In this document: positions 39,529 through 52,200 of the stretch, piece by piece
Layout of the letters: every line of letters starts with the position of its first letter
How positions within the stretch are numbered: the stretch's first letter is position 1
Source of the DNA: Exilibacterium tricleocarpae
GTDB lineage: Bacteria; Pseudomonadota; Gammaproteobacteria; Pseudomonadales; Cellvibrionaceae
NCBI RefSeq assembly: GCF_007004655.1
Contig: NZ_ML660106.1
Coordinates: forward strand, 58,601 to 122,600
Length of the DNA stretch: 64,000 nt
Direction of reading: 5' to 3'
Notes under the pieces: generated by a model
Database searches by the model: none
What the model was told of the DNA's origin: nothing
The model's input: the letters and a program-made list of their open reading frames with translations, nothing else
Made by a program: the position numbers and the translations under genes

Positions 39529-42475
39529 ACTGAGCCAGGTCGCTTTTCTCAGTATTGCCTATTTACTCCTGCTGTTCGGCATCGCCTACAGTACCGAGCG
39601 CGGCTGGATTCCCGATGCGGTGGTCCAGCACCCGATCACCTATATCCTTTCCCTCGGTATCTTCGCCAGCGCCTGGTCGTTCTACGGCGTGATCGACCTG
39701 GCCTTCCAGCACGGCTACGGCGCCCTCGCCTATTACCTCGGCACCGGCGCCCTGTTCCTGTTCGCGCCGGTGGTGCTGGCGCCGCTGGCGGAACTGGCGC
39801 GGCGCTACCAAATCCTGACCCTGGCGGACCTCTTGGTGTTTCGCTACCACAGCCAGGCTATCGGCGGTCTGGCGACACTGTGCATGCTGCTGGCAGTACT
39901 GCCATTGCTGGCGCTGCAGATACAGGCCGTCGCCGATACCCTGCGGCTGTTGACCGAGGGCGAAACGCCGGCGCCGCTGCAAGATACCTTTACTTTCCGC
40001 GAGGCCATGGCACTACTCTACTGTGTAATCCTGGCCCTGTTCACCATCCTGTTCGGCTCCAACCAGGAACACCATCGCGGCCTGATTACCGCCATGGCCT
40101 TCGAGTCGCTGGTGAAAGTCTGCGCGCTGTGTATTATCGGCCTGCTTGCGGTCTACGGCGTGTTCGGCGGCCTGGACCAACTGGATGTGTGGTTGAGCCA
40201 GAATCCGGAAAACCTCGAGTTACTGTATGACCCCATCCGCAGCACCTCCTCCCACACCCTGCTGCTGGTGTTTATCGCCACCGCCGTGGCCATGCCCCAC
40301 ATCTTCCATATGGCGGTGGTGGAAAACACCGCCAAACATGCCACCGTCACCATAACCTGGGCGTTTCCGTTGTTTCTGTTGTTGATGGCGCTGCCCATTT
40401 TCCCGATTCTGTGGGCGGGTTTCGAACTGAATGCGCCCATGGCTACCGAGTATTTCCCCTTGGGAGTACCCATGCTGTTCGGCAGCCCGACGCTGTCGAT
40501 CATCGCCTTTATCGGCGGGCTGTCCGCCGCCACCGGCGCGCTGGTGGCCATCACCCTGTCGCTGACCACCATGCTGCTCAATCACTGGCTGCTGCCGATT
40601 TTTCACTTCGGCGGCAAGTACAATATTTACCAGCAGTTACTGTGGCTGCGACGCTCCCTGATCGCCGCCATCTTCATCGGCGGCTACCTGTTTTACCTGT
40701 CGTTGAACAACGAGTACAGCCTGACCAACCTGGCGCTGATGGCCTTTATCGAAACCCTGCAGTTCCTGCCGGGCATACTGGCGGTCATCTACTGGCCGCG
40801 CGGCAACCGCCTCGGTGTGATCGTCGGTTTGAGCGCCGGCTCGCTGATTTGGGGCGTGGGCCTGTTGCTGCCGCTGATCACCGGTATGAACGCGCTCTAT
40901 ATTCCCGGCGTCGCCACCCCGATTCCCCTGGGCTTCGAGTATTGGAACGGCATCACACTGCTGTCGCTGAGTGTCAACGTAGCCCTTTTCGTGCTGCTGT
41001 CGCTGGCCACCGAGGCCAGTGACGAGGAGCGCTACAGCGCCGAAATTTGCGCCGGCGACGAGTTGAGCCACCCCATGCGCCTGGCACTGGATGTCTACAG
41101 CCCGGCGGAATTCCAACAGCGCCTGAGCCAGAGCCTGGGCCACGCCAACGCCCGCGAAGAGGTCGATCGCGCCCTGCGCCAACTGAACCTCAGCGTCAAC
41201 GAGCGGCGGCCCTATGCCTTGCGGCGCCTGCGCGACCAGCTCGAAATCAACCTGTCGCGACTGATGGGAATCGGGGTCGCGAGCGAAATTCTCGATGACT
41301 ACATTCCCTATAAAGTGCCCCAGACCCGCGCCACCTCCGATATCAACCTGATTGAAAGCCGTCTGGCGCAATACCGCAATCACCTCACCGGCATGGCGGC
41401 CGAACTCAACAACCTCCGACTCTATCACCGCAACACCCTGCAGGAGTTGCCGCTGGCGGTGTGTTCGCTGGGCAAAGACCTGGAAATACTGATGTGGAAT
41501 CGCGCCATGGAAGAACTCACCGGTATTCCCACCGATGAGGTCATGGGCTCCCACCTGGACAATATCGCCCAACCCTGGGGCACCCTGATCGGCAGCTTTT
41601 CCCGCAGCCGCTCCACCCACAGGTACAAACAGCAGGTGCAGTTGAACGCGCACATCCACTGGATCAGCCTGCATAAATCCAGTATTCAGGGGCCGGCGGC
41701 ACAGAGCACCGAAGACCAGGTAATCCTGCTTGAGGACGTCACTGAAACCCAACTGCTGGAACAGGAACTGGTGCACAGCGAGCGCCTCGCCTCCGTCGGT
41801 CGCCTGGCGGCGGGCGTGGCCCACGAAATCGGCAATCCCATTACCGGCATCGACTGCCTGGCGCAAAATCTGCGCTACGAATCGGACTGCGCCGAAGTGC
41901 GCGAAACCGCCGATCAGATTCTGTCGCAAACCAGCCGCATCAGCAGGATCGTACAGTCGCTGGTGAGCTTCTCCCACATCGGCAAACAGTCGCCGGAGGA
42001 TTTTCAACCTGTCAATCTGCAGGCCTGTGTCGACGAAGCCATGCACCTGTTGCGCCTGCAGCGGGATAAGACCCAGGTGCAGTTTCGCAACACCCTGAGC
42101 GGCGCGATCACCGTGCGCGGCGACAGCCAGCGCCTGATTCAGGTGTTCGTCAATCTGCTGTCCAACGCCCGCGACGCCAGCCCCGAGGGCGGCGAGGTGG
42201 TGGTCAGCGCCAGCCAGCAGGACGAGATCATCGTCATCAGCGTTACCGACGAGGGGTCCGGTATCGCCCCGGAGCATATGGAGCGCATCCTGGAACCGTT
42301 TTTCACCACCAAGGAACCGGGCGAGGGCACCGGGCTGGGCCTGTCGATGGTCTACAGCATTATCGAGGACCACGGCGGCCATATAGACATCGAAAGCCCC
42401 GCCAATCCCGAAAAGCGCAGTGGCGCCAGGTTCAACATAAAGCTGCCGCGCCAGCCACTGACCCAAATGACCTGA
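39518..42475 (+). CDS. cbrA: CbrA-type sensor kinase with SLC5-like transporter domain
   Basis: A 985-residue membrane sensor. Residues 1 to about 510 form 12-13 helices resembling sodium/solute symporters (SLC5). A linker of STAC type (about 520-620) is followed by a PAS domain (about 640-745), HisKA with H769 ([18 protein letters not shown]) and HATPase ([34 protein letters not shown]). CbrA senses carbon/nitrogen status and may transport histidine in Pseudomonas. I chose ATG 39518, which overlaps the cbrX stop. The cognate regulator follows after 98 nt. Confidence 0.94.
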   Translation: MTFELSQVAFLSIAYLLLLFGIAYSTERGWIPDAVVQHPITYILSLGIFASAWSFYGVIDLAFQHGYGALAYYLGTGALFLFAPVVLAPLAELARRYQILTLADLLVFRYHSQAIGGLATLCMLLAVLPLLALQIQAVADTLRLLTEGETPAPLQDTFTFREAMALLYCVILALFTILFGSNQEHHRGLITAMAFESLVKVCALCIIGLLAVYGVFGGLDQLDVWLSQNPENLELLYDPIRSTSSHTLLLVFIATAVAMPHIFHMAVVENTAKHATVTITWAFPLFLLLMALPIFPILWAGFELNAPMATEYFPLGVPMLFGSPTLSIIAFIGGLSAATGALVAITLSLTTMLLNHWLLPIFHFGGKYNIYQQLLWLRRSLIAAIFIGGYLFYLSLNNEYSLTNLALMAFIETLQFLPGILAVIYWPRGNRLGVIVGLSAGSLIWGVGLLLPLITGMNALYIPGVATPIPLGFEYWNGITLLSLSVNVALFVLLSLATEASDEERYSAEICAGDELSHPMRLALDVYSPAEFQQRLSQSLGHANAREEVDRALRQLNLSVNERRPYALRRLRDQLEINLSRLMGIGVASEILDDYIPYKVPQTRATSDINLIESRLAQYRNHLTGMAAELNNLRLYHRNTLQELPLAVCSLGKDLEILMWNRAMEELTGIPTDEVMGSHLDNIAQPWGTLIGSFSRSRSTHRYKQQVQLNAHIHWISLHKSSIQGPAAQSTEDQVILLEDVTETQLLEQELVHSERLASVGRLAAGVAHEIGNPITGIDCLAQNLRYESDCAEVRETADQILSQTSRISRIVQSLVSFSHIGKQSPEDFQPVNLQACVDEAMHLLRLQRDKTQVQFRNTLSGAITVRGDSQRLIQVFVNLLSNARDASPEGGEVVVSASQQDEIIVISVTDEGSGIAPEHMERILEPFFTTKEPGEGTGLGLSMVYSIIEDHGGHIDIESPANPEKRSGARFNIKLPRQPLTQMT

Positions 42476-42573
42476 TCCGACGCTGCGGAACTGAATTTCC
42501 TTATCATTAGCGGTTGAATATGTCGGCAAGGAAGGTAAAACTACGCACAGATGTTCAGAGATATCCGAGTCCT

Positions 42574-43983
<1,410 letters not shown>

Positions 43984-44007
43984 CCCGCCCGCGGTTATTT
44001 GAGCAAG

Positions 44008-44033
44008 TGTTACCTAAGCCGGCGCGAGTAACA
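44008..44033 (+). promoter_or_regulatory. Probable CbrB upstream activating site
   Basis: TGTTAC-N14-GTAACA, two perfect inverted half-sites about 110 nt upstream of a sigma-54 promoter. This matches the spaced GTTAC/GTAAC sites reported for CbrB. A further single AGTAAC half-site occurs near 44049. Confidence 0.75.
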
Positions 44034-44130
44034 GGTTTCGGCACAATAAGTAACGAATAGAAAGTTCCCCAGAAAATCAAATTATGTGTTAAAAAATGTA
44101 AATTATTGTTTTGTAAAGAAAAACCACTAC

Positions 44131-44146
44131 TGGCACATAAAGTGCT
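44131..44146 (+). promoter_or_regulatory. Sigma-54 promoter of the crcZ-like RNA
   Basis: TGGCAC-N6-TGCT, with the invariant GG (44132-44133) and GC (44144-44145) exactly 10 nt apart. The expected start of transcription is near 44157, at the beginning of the A-rich tract. Confidence 0.8.
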
Positions 44147-44156
44147 TACGTAGTTC

Positions 44157-44411
44157 CCACAATAAAAACAACAAACAATAAAAACAACGCAAAAACAGAA
44201 GAATAAAAACAATAAACAATAATAAAAGAAGACAAAAACAGAAAATAACAACAACAAACAATAACAACAGCGTTACAAACTGACTAAAAATACCTTGGAG
44301 AGGGTTTGCCAGTAAAGCAAATTGCTTATTGAGCAGGGAAGCACCGCTTAATAACAACTATCTGGATAACAAAAAGAATATTCAACGGGAAAGCCTTGGC
44401 TTTCCCGTTTT
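44157..44411 (+). ncRNA. crcZ: CrcZ-like Hfq/Crc-titrating RNA
   Basis: A non-coding transcript of about 255 nt is predicted between cbrB and pcnB. From about 44161 to 44275 it is almost entirely A with regular C, G or T (AACAACAAACAAT, AATAACAACAACAAAC), giving many overlapping AAYAAYAA-type Hfq/Crc targets. It starts at a sigma-54 promoter with a CbrB site and ends in a perfect terminator. In Pseudomonas crcZ has the same position and regulation and relieves catabolite repression by sequestering Hfq/Crc. Here it is shorter than the roughly 400-nt P. aeruginosa RNA. The T-rich ORFs on the opposite strand are artefacts. Confidence 0.85.
44385..44411 (+). terminator. Terminator of the crcZ-like RNA
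   Basis: Perfect 11-bp stem ACGGGAAAGCC-TT-GGCTTTCCCGT followed by a T-run. Confidence 0.92.
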
Positions 44412-44503
44412 ACTGTCTGAATACAATTCTCCCCTCCTCCCCGCCGTGTTACACTGCGCGACTTTTACCAGCTTTCACAGGTCGCTATCACTAGCCAGGC
44501 ATT

Positions 44504-45895
44504 ATGTTAAAAAGGCTTTATCACTCTACCAAAAAGCTTTACGACCAGATCAGCAACAGGTCCTCCGGCCGGGACCAGACGGATTACCAGATCATCCCCC
44601 GCGACCAGCACAGTATCTCCCGCAAGCATATAAGCGCCAGTGCCCTGAAGGTCATCAAGCGCCTGCACGAAGCCGGCTTCGAGGCCTACCTGGTGGGGGG
44701 CGGTGTCCGCGACCTGCTGCTTGGCGGCCACCCCAAGGATTTCGATGTCGCCACCGATGCCACGCCGGAGCAGGTCAAACGCCTGTTTCGCAGTAGCCGT
44801 ATCATCGGCCGCCGCTTTCGTATCGTGCATGTGCGTTTCGGCCGCGAGATTATCGAAGTCACAACCTTTCGAGCCCATCACGAGGACGCCAGCGGCCACC
44901 AGGAGGCGGCCAAAAGCGATCAGGGTATGCTCACCCGGGATAATGTCTACGGCGATATCCAATCGGATGCGGCCAGGCGCGATTTCTCTATCAACGCGCT
45001 CTACTACACCCCCAAAGACTTCAGTATTCACGACTACACCGGCGGCATAAACGACATCGAGCAGCGCCTGGTGCGGGTCATCGGCGATCCCGAGACCCGC
45101 TACCAGGAAGACCCGGTGCGCATGTTGCGGGCCCTGCGTTTCGCCGCCAAGCTGGATTTCGATATCGCGCCCGACTCTGCGACGCCAATTCGACGGCTCG
45201 GTGAACTCCTGCGCCATATACCCCCGGCCAGAATGTTCGAGGAGGTGTTGAAGCTGTTTATGGGCGGTCACGCGGCCGCCACCTTCGAACTGCTGCGGGA
45301 ATACAATCTGCTCGGCCATCTGTTTCCCGCCACCGACGCCGTTCTGACCGGCGGCGATGAGATCGCCGGCGCCCTGGTACACCAGGCCATGCGCAATACG
45401 GATCACCGGATCCAGCGCGGCAAACGGGTGACGCCGGCCTTTATCTATGCCGCCCTGCTGTGGCCGGCCCTGCAGCGCCGGCTTCAGCAAGAGTTTCAAC
45501 AAGAGTTTCAACAACGTGGCGAACCCAGTGTCGAGGCCCAGCAGCAGGCGATGCAGGCGGTGATCAGCGCCCAGTTGGCGCACACGTCGATTCCCAAGCG
45601 GTTTCTGATCACCATGCGGGAAATTTGGGATTTGCAGTGGCGGCTGCCCCGGCGCCAGGGCAAGCGCGCCGAGCGCCTGTTGGAACACCCGCGCTTTCGC
45701 GCCGCCTACGATTTCGTACTCCTGCGCGAAGAGGCCGGCGAAGATCTACAGGGACTGGGCGAATGGTGGACCCGCTACCAGGACGGCGACGCCGCGCAAC
45801 GCAGTAAACTGCAGGAACAACTGGGCGGACGCCGCGCCGGCAAACCGCGCCGGCGCCGGCGCCGGCCGGCCGCTACACCCACCGACCCCGAATGA
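44504..45895 (+). CDS. pcnB: Poly(A) polymerase I
   Basis: A 463-residue nucleotidyltransferase that adds 3' poly(A) tails and promotes RNA decay. Polymerase beta-like motif: LVGGGVRDLLLGGHPKDFDVATDA, of which FDVA-T-D supplies the metal-binding Asp residues; then SRIIGRRFRIVHVRFG and ARRDFSINALYY, and the RNA-binding helical domain (EDPVRMLRALRFAAKLDF). The C-terminus is strongly basic (RRRRRRPAA), typical of PAP I rather than CCA-adding enzymes. Overlaps folK by 4 nt (ATGA). Confidence 0.95.
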   Translation: MLKRLYHSTKKLYDQISNRSSGRDQTDYQIIPRDQHSISRKHISASALKVIKRLHEAGFEAYLVGGGVRDLLLGGHPKDFDVATDATPEQVKRLFRSSRIIGRRFRIVHVRFGREIIEVTTFRAHHEDASGHQEAAKSDQGMLTRDNVYGDIQSDAARRDFSINALYYTPKDFSIHDYTGGINDIEQRLVRVIGDPETRYQEDPVRMLRALRFAAKLDFDIAPDSATPIRRLGELLRHIPPARMFEEVLKLFMGGHAAATFELLREYNLLGHLFPATDAVLTGGDEIAGALVHQAMRNTDHRIQRGKRVTPAFIYAALLWPALQRRLQQEFQQEFQQRGEPSVEAQQQAMQAVISAQLAHTSIPKRFLITMREIWDLQWRLPRRQGKRAERLLEHPRFRAAYDFVLLREEAGEDLQGLGEWWTRYQDGDAAQRSKLQEQLGGRRAGKPRRRRRRPAATPTDPE

Positions 45896-46389
45896 TCGAC
45901 GACGGCGCCACCGATACCTATATCGCCCTGGGGAGCAATCTGGCCGATCCGCTGCAGCAGGTCACAACTGCCCTGGCGGAGCTGTCGGACCTGGCACAGA
46001 CGCGACTGCTGGCCAGTTCTCCCTGGTATCGGAGCCGCGCGGTGGGGCCCGGCTCACAGCCCGACTATATCAACGGTGTTGCCCACCTGCGTACCCGCCT
46101 CGCGCCCCAGGCGCTGCTGCTGGCGTTGCAGGCCATCGAACAGCAGCACCGGCGGGTGCGTACCCAACACTGGGGCCCGCGCACGCTGGATCTGGACATC
46201 CTGCTCTACGGCAGCCAGCAGATACATTCCGACACCCTGCAAATACCACACCCGCGCCTGGCGGAGCGCAATTTCGTGCTCTATCCGCTGGCGGACCTGG
46301 GGGGAGACTTAACCCTTCCCAACGGTGTGTCAGTTGAGTCATTATTAGCGAAGTGCGCGGCGGACGGGCTGCGGCGCCTGGACAATTGA
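45892..46389 (+). CDS. folK: Dihydropterin pyrophosphokinase FolK
   Basis: A 165-residue HPPK that transfers pyrophosphate from ATP to 6-hydroxymethyl-dihydropterin in folate synthesis. Motifs: YIALGSNLADP, SPWYRSRAVGPGSQPDYINGV (seen as SSPWYRSRAVG), WGPRTLDLDILLYG, and IPHPRLAERNFVLYPLADL. Its start overlaps the pcnB stop, so the two are coupled. Confidence 0.96.
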   Translation: MIDDGATDTYIALGSNLADPLQQVTTALAELSDLAQTRLLASSPWYRSRAVGPGSQPDYINGVAHLRTRLAPQALLLALQAIEQQHRRVRTQHWGPRTLDLDILLYGSQQIHSDTLQIPHPRLAERNFVLYPLADLGGDLTLPNGVSVESLLAKCAADGLRRLDN

Positions 46390-46498
46390 ACCGGTCGACC
46401 GAAAGGGAGCGGATAACGGGCACGGTGAACGGTTATGGTTCATACTGACGCGTAAAGTTCATGTAGGCTGGCGTTTTCGTAGATAAAATGGGGATTTG

Positions 46499-47194
46499 AT
46501 GGCTGTGGATTATGGTTTCGACCTGCACTTCGACTTCTCGGGTATCGCGCTACCGCGCTATATTGCCATCGAAGGGCCCATAGGCGTCGGCAAGACCACT
46601 CTGGCCAAACACCTCGCCCACACGTTCAACTATGAGACCCTGCTGGAGCAGGCCGAGGCCAATCCGTTCCTGGAGCGCTTCTATACCGACCCGCGCGCCA
46701 GCGCCCTGCCCACACAACTGTTCTTCCTGTTCCAGCGCAGCAAACAATTACAGGCGCTGCGCCAGGCCGATATGTTCGCACCGGTGCGGGTGGCGGATTT
46801 CCTGCTGGAAAAAGACCCGCTGTTCGCCCAGGTCACGCTCGATGACGACGAGCTGCGCCTTTACAACCAAGTCTACGAACAGATAACGGTGGACGCTCCC
46901 ACGCCCGATCTGGTGATCTTCCTGCAGGCCCCCATCGATATTCTGTTGGACCGCATCCGCAAGCGCGGGGTGGCGGCAGAACGCCATATCGATGCCGATT
47001 ACCTGGCGTCGCTCAACGATGCCTACACCCGCTTCTTCCACTACTACGACAGCGCGCCGCTGCTGATCGTCAACGCCACCGAGATCGATCTGGCCGGCAA
47101 CGCCGAACACTACGCCCAGTTAGTCGAGTATATGTTGACCATTAACAGCGGCCGTCACTACTACAATCCCCATCACAACCAGTCCAGAGGCTAG
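46499..47194 (+). CDS. Deoxynucleoside kinase
   Basis: A 231-residue kinase of the dCK/dGK family. P-loop GPIGVGKTT near residue 26; LLEQAEANPFLERFY carries the catalytic Glu/Arg region; LFFLFQRSKQ and DFLLEKDPLFA follow; the lid is RIRKRGVAAERH. It phosphorylates deoxynucleosides in salvage. A TTG one codon earlier is possible; I chose ATG 46499. It lies 2 nt before panB. The last 160 residues are present again as a truncated copy at 61.6-62.1 kb. Confidence 0.9.
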   Translation: MAVDYGFDLHFDFSGIALPRYIAIEGPIGVGKTTLAKHLAHTFNYETLLEQAEANPFLERFYTDPRASALPTQLFFLFQRSKQLQALRQADMFAPVRVADFLLEKDPLFAQVTLDDDELRLYNQVYEQITVDAPTPDLVIFLQAPIDILLDRIRKRGVAAERHIDADYLASLNDAYTRFFHYYDSAPLLIVNATEIDLAGNAEHYAQLVEYMLTINSGRHYYNPHHNQSRG

Positions 47195-48024
47195 CCATGC
47201 CATACGCTAACGCGTCCGCGGATACGGCGCTCAGTCAGCCGATCACCATCAACACCCTGCGCAAAATGAAAGCCGAGGGCGACAAATTCGTCACCGTGGC
47301 GCTCTACGATGCGCCTATGGCGGCCATGGCCCGCAAGAGCGGCGTCGAGGTGCTACTGGTAGGTGACAGTCTCGGTATGACGGTGCTGGGTTACGACAGC
47401 ACCATTCCCGTGACCATGGAACAGATGATTTACCATGTCGAGGCGGTCAAGCGCGGCAACGACAAATCATTGATTATGGGCGATATGCCGTTTATGACTT
47501 ACGCCACCACCGAGCAGGCCATGGTCAACGCAACGCGCATTATGCAGGCGGGCGCCCATATGGTGAAAATCGAGGGCGGCGCCTGGCTCGCCGATACCGT
47601 GCGCATGCTCGGTGAGCGCGGCATACCGGTGTGCGCACACCTGGGCCTGACACCGCAATCGGTGAATAAATTCGGCGGCTTTCGGGTGCAGGGGCGGGAT
47701 CAGGCCCAGGCCGAACAAATTCTCGAGGATGCCAAACGGCTGGACCGGGCCGGCGCCGACCTGCTGGTGCTCGAGTGCGTACCCAATGCGCTGGCGGCGG
47801 CGATCACCGCCGCCGTGAATATGCCGACCATCGGCATCGGCGCCGGCCGCGATACCGATGCCCAGGTATTGGTGATCAATGATATTCTCGGCCTGACACC
47901 GCAGCCGCCGAAATTTTCCAAGAACTTTTTAGTGGAAGCGGAGGACATTCCGGGCGCCCTGCGCAAGTATGTGGCGGATGTGAAAGCCCGAGTGTTTCCG
48001 GACGACAGTCATACGTTTGGTTAG
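46713..48024 (+). repeat. Direct repeat, copy 1 (3' part of dNK plus panB)
   Basis: 1312 bp that recur at 61612-62923 with a constant offset of 14899 bp and no indel. The dNK part differs at only one base that I could find; the difference rises through panB and is greatest in its last quarter. Confidence 0.95.
47197..48024 (+). CDS. panB: Ketopantoate hydroxymethyltransferase, copy 1
   Basis: A 275-residue PanB, which makes ketopantoate from alpha-ketoisovalerate and methylene-tetrahydrofolate in coenzyme A synthesis. Metal and active-site motifs: LLVGDSLGMTVLGYDSTIPV (in part VGDSLGMTVLGY), LIMGDMPFMTY, VKIEGGAWL, PVCAHLGLTPQS, LVLECVPNALA and GIGAGRDTDAQVLV. panC, which normally follows, is not present in the window; the sequence changes to an A+T-rich island directly after the stop. 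Confidence 0.96.
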   Translation: MPYANASADTALSQPITINTLRKMKAEGDKFVTVALYDAPMAAMARKSGVEVLLVGDSLGMTVLGYDSTIPVTMEQMIYHVEAVKRGNDKSLIMGDMPFMTYATTEQAMVNATRIMQAGAHMVKIEGGAWLADTVRMLGERGIPVCAHLGLTPQSVNKFGGFRVQGRDQAQAEQILEDAKRLDRAGADLLVLECVPNALAAAITAAVNMPTIGIGAGRDTDAQVLVINDILGLTPQPPKFSKNFLVEAEDIPGALRKYVADVKARVFPDDSHTFG

Positions 48025-48901
48025 CTGAGCGCCCGGCGATGTCCCAACCCACCGGTAACCGGTAATCCCCGACCCGAACGCACTGCCTTGACCAAATGCA
48101 TGCTATTTAGTGCCCGCCCTTAAACAGACACTTTTGCAAAATCTCATTCTTCAACTTGTTGATAAATAAAGCGGAAGACTATTTTTTCTAATTTTAAAAA
48201 TTTCACTATTTATGGACAAGCACAGGTTAGTGGTAATTTCAACGTTTCAATTTCAGAATTGCGGCTCGCGGCAAGATGTAGTGTTTTGCATGAACAACGC
48301 TTTTTGTTGAAAAAATAAGATACGCCGGGGCTATTTTGATAGGATTTTCCAGACACTACTCGATTCCCCTTTTGAGCGACATGCGTTTTGAGTGACATGC
48401 GGCTGTGTCACAGCTCGGTATCGTGCAATATATCAATCAGATTCGACCGGTTTTACTGTAGATCTACACTCCCCGAGAATACCGATAATTTGCGCCCTTA
48501 AATTCTTACCCGCTCTGTTGTTGATAGCAACCAAAATAATATATGCCATATAGAGTGCTGAGCCGACTTGACAATATTTTGGCGTGGGCGTAGCTTTGCG
48601 AATATTGGACTTGCCTTCCATGTCAGGGACTGGGAGAAAGACAGCATGTTAATCGAGAAATAAGTGTTAACAGTCTTATTCTGTATGCAATCAATACAGG
48701 CACAAGCGTAAGAGAATTTCAGCAATACAATCAGCGTGTTTTAGAAATTGTCTTTGAAGCACTTTTAGTGTGAGCCTCCGTTGCGAAGCTTGTTTTAGGC
48801 TTGCAAGCGAGCCTGCGTGAATTGCGTTCACGATTTTTGTCAGCGCTCTAAAGGCAAGCATTCCGATACAGCCATGTCGATACAATTGTGAGGGAATAGT
48901 T
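48025..48901. other. A+T-rich non-coding stretch at the left edge of the island
   Basis: No supported gene. Short minus-strand ORFs (48210-48398, 48433-48621, 48498-48725) lack ribosome sites and family resemblance. A small inverted repeat AGGCTTGCAAGCGAGCCT lies near 48801-48818. The composition changes abruptly after panB, so this is the probable left boundary of acquired DNA. The end supplies the ribosome site GAGGGAATAGTT for the next gene. Confidence 0.6.
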
Positions 48902-49171
48902 ATGAATGAAGGACGACTTGGTTTTTTTACTCAAACCAGTACATTAGTAGTTTTTTCTCTGTTCGCAGTTTTTATTATCGCCTTGATGTATTGGCTGTTA
49001 ACTTTTTCGAGCCAACCGGAAGATTTGGAAAATAGAAAAATATTGCCAATAACTTCGGCTCCTAAGACGAGCGAGACATCCTCCCTGGAAAAGCCCGTGC
49101 CCAAGCGCTCGACACCCAGCTATCGGGAGTCATCGGTAATCGGTAGTTATTCGAAGGATTATCAGCAGTAA
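48902..49171 (+). CDS. Small single-pass membrane protein of the RHS locus
   Basis: An 89-residue protein of unknown function. Residues about 13-35 form one membrane helix (LVVFSLFAVFIIALMYWLL), followed by a polar tail rich in Ser, Pro and Lys with DYQQ at the end. GAGGG lies 9 nt before the ATG. Co-directional with the giant YD-repeat gene 112 nt downstream; it could help export or anchoring, but this is only positional inference. Confidence 0.6.
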   Translation: MNEGRLGFFTQTSTLVVFSLFAVFIIALMYWLLTFSSQPEDLENRKILPITSAPKTSETSSLEKPVPKRSTPSYRESSVIGSYSKDYQQ

Positions 49172-49283
49172 ACACCGCCTTCCCATTACTAATTACTTTC
49201 ACAGGGAAAGGTTGAATTGCGCAGATCGCTGTATTTCGAAAGTAATCAGCAAAGCGCATTCTAGCGACAATAGGGACATACTC

Positions 49284-52200
49284 ATGAATTTTTTACTTCG
49301 CTTTTTTGTAAGCGCACTCGTTTTCAATTTTTCTTTTATGAGTCTTTTCTCCGCTGCTGAAGAGATTCGGGATTACTATGCTGAACCTGGTATCAACCCT
49401 TTTAAGGAAACGCTCAATCAAAATTTTAGCGAAAATATAGACCCTTTTTCCGGAACCTTACAATTGAAGTACACGGATATCACCGTGCCAGGCAATGGAG
49501 GCCTGGACATTAACATCAATCGGGTTTATACGAGCATACAGGCAAATGTATATCCAACGCTGAATATCAATGGTTTCGGTTGGGTCATGCATTTTGGCCG
49601 AATTGTTGCCTCAAAAAGTAATGCCGACAAGATTTGCGCGCAGCATCTGTTTTCCGTTACAACTGCCGATAACCCATCCCTGGAGTATGCTGATGGTGGT
49701 CGCGAACTGCTAGTGCTGAACAGTATCAACAACGACGGCAGCCTGATTACCCGAAGCAATTGGCGTGCCCGTTGTAATGATACCGCCTCGGGAATGATCG
49801 TGACCAGCCCGGATGGCACGCGCTATACCATGGATCAATACGATGCTTTTCAGGGCGAGCCAAACTGGTTGACGACGCGTATCGAAGATGTCAACGGCAA
49901 CTGGATCGCTATTGACTATGCCACTAATGCAGCGGGAATAAGCTACATTACAGAAATTTTTCGCAGCGATGTCGGACCATCCATACCGATCGTTCAATAC
50001 GAATATACGAATGAAACAACTGCGGCAATCTCGCTGACTGCAATCGTTGCCAATGGGCAGCGCTGGGAGTATGAATATCGGCCCATTCCAGGGTTTTTAA
50101 GCGGTGTCTATCAACAGCTAGTGAAGGTTAAGCGTCCCGACGGACAGAGTTGGGTGTATAGTTACAACGGACAAATTGATGATCCGGATCCGGATGACGG
50201 GATTGATGAAGACGGCGTGGGTAGTTACTCTTTAAAGAGCGTCAGATACCCCTACGGCGCGGAGATAAACTACACTTACCAGTACGTGGAATTTGACCCG
50301 GGTTCACGACTGAAAACTACGTCGATTAAAACGAAAAATACCTCCGGCTCTTCTATACAGGATGGCACCTGGTTATATGAATTTTCTCCGGCCAGTGAGA
50401 TTTATAGAGACAACCTCTATTACGATGTGACCACCATTACCACGCCGGCGGCTCGATATAAGTATTTTCATTTCGGTAAATCCTTCCATACCGACGCTAA
50501 CAATTACTTTTATTTTCGCCCGTCTTACGTGGGATCTCAGGCTATAAAAGAGACATATGATCTGTCAGACAGCCTGCTGGAGCGTGTTGAGTATGTTTGG
50601 GGTAACCGAAAAATTTCAGAAGAAAATTATTGGCATGGCGCCGGTTACAGGGATTGGTGGATAGAGCATGAAACCAATACGCCGGTGCTGATAGGTCAGT
50701 ATTACTCACGCGACACCGTTGAGCCCGGCAGCTACCTGCATGCCACGGAGTACTACGACCATGACCAGTATGGCAACCCTGGCCGGGTGCTTGAGAAGTC
50801 CAACCTTCAGGGCGACAACAAACAGACGCGTTACACTTACTACAACGATGCCGACAAATGGATCATAGGCCTGGCCGAAGTCGAAGAAATAGCATTGGTA
50901 GAAAATGACGGCAGCGGGTCCGCTGATGTTGTCGGAATTATTGACCGAACTTATGACGATAAGGGCCGTTTGCAGAAAGAAGACCGCTTTGGCGTTGCCA
51001 CACATTACACCTACACGCCTGAAGGTGATATCGCTTCGATAAAAGATGCCCGCGGCAACACAGTTTCTTATTCCAACTATAAGCGCGGTATTGCCCGCCA
51101 GGAAACCCATCCTGAATCTGTTATCATCAGTCGGGGTGTAAACAACACCGGTACTGTCGAGTTCGAAACAGATGCTTTAGCACGTACCACCCGGTTTACC
51201 TACGACAGCTTAAACCGGCTTAGCGGTATCGATTTCCCGCTTAATGCAGATGCAAGCATTAGTTATCAGACGCAAGGCTCAACTTATAAAAGAATTTTAA
51301 ATCGCGGTGGTTATCAGCAAACTGAAACGTTTGATGGCTTTGGCCGGTTAATTCAAACGGAGCGAAAAGACGTGAATTTAAATGAGGCGATCACCCTGTC
51401 GACTCAGTATGACGCCTTGGGTCGCGCGGTTTTTACATCCTATCCCAACTCAATCTCAGGTGTCAGCTACGAGCATGATAGCCTGGATCGCGTGACACGA
51501 GAGCGGCATCCCGACGGGGTTTACCGGCAATATCGATACAACGATACTGAAATGACGCTAATCAATGAGCGCTCTCATGTCACTAAATACGTTTACCGTA
51601 TGTATGGTGTGGATCAAGGCAAACAAGCTTTACACTACATAGAATCACCAGAGAGCAGCGCGACGATTATAGACCGCAATGTATTCGACCAGCCAACGAG
51701 GGTTCTTCAGGGCGAGTTGATTGGCAGTGTGGTCTCAGGTTATGCGCACGAATACCAATATGACAGCCGATTCCTTTTAGTTAGCAAGACTCAGCCCGAG
51801 ATCGGAACCACAAAGTATGACTACGATGAAGTAGGAAATTTAATCAGGGAAACAGTGGAAGGCGTTCCAGAAACCATCTTCAGATATGACAACCTGAATC
51901 GATTGATTTTAACTGACTATCCGGATACTACCCCGGACATCGTGCGCGAGTACTACAAGAACGATCTGCTCAAGAAACTTACAAAAGGCGATATACAGTG
52001 GGTCTACGGCTACGATGACAATGACAATTTGCTATCTGAAACAGTGACAATTACCAAGCCACTAAGTCGAAGCTATCAAGTAGCTTATACCTACAACAAT
52101 CTGGATATTGCCGGCAGTGTCACCTATCCCAGCGGATTGATCGTAGATTATCAACCCGACAATCTCAATCGCCCAACACAGGTTGGTGCTTTTGTCTCAA

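Noticed and set aside
48210..48885. Several 60-75-codon minus-strand ORFs in the left island edge
   Set aside because: No ribosome sites, no family features, and mutually overlapping frames.
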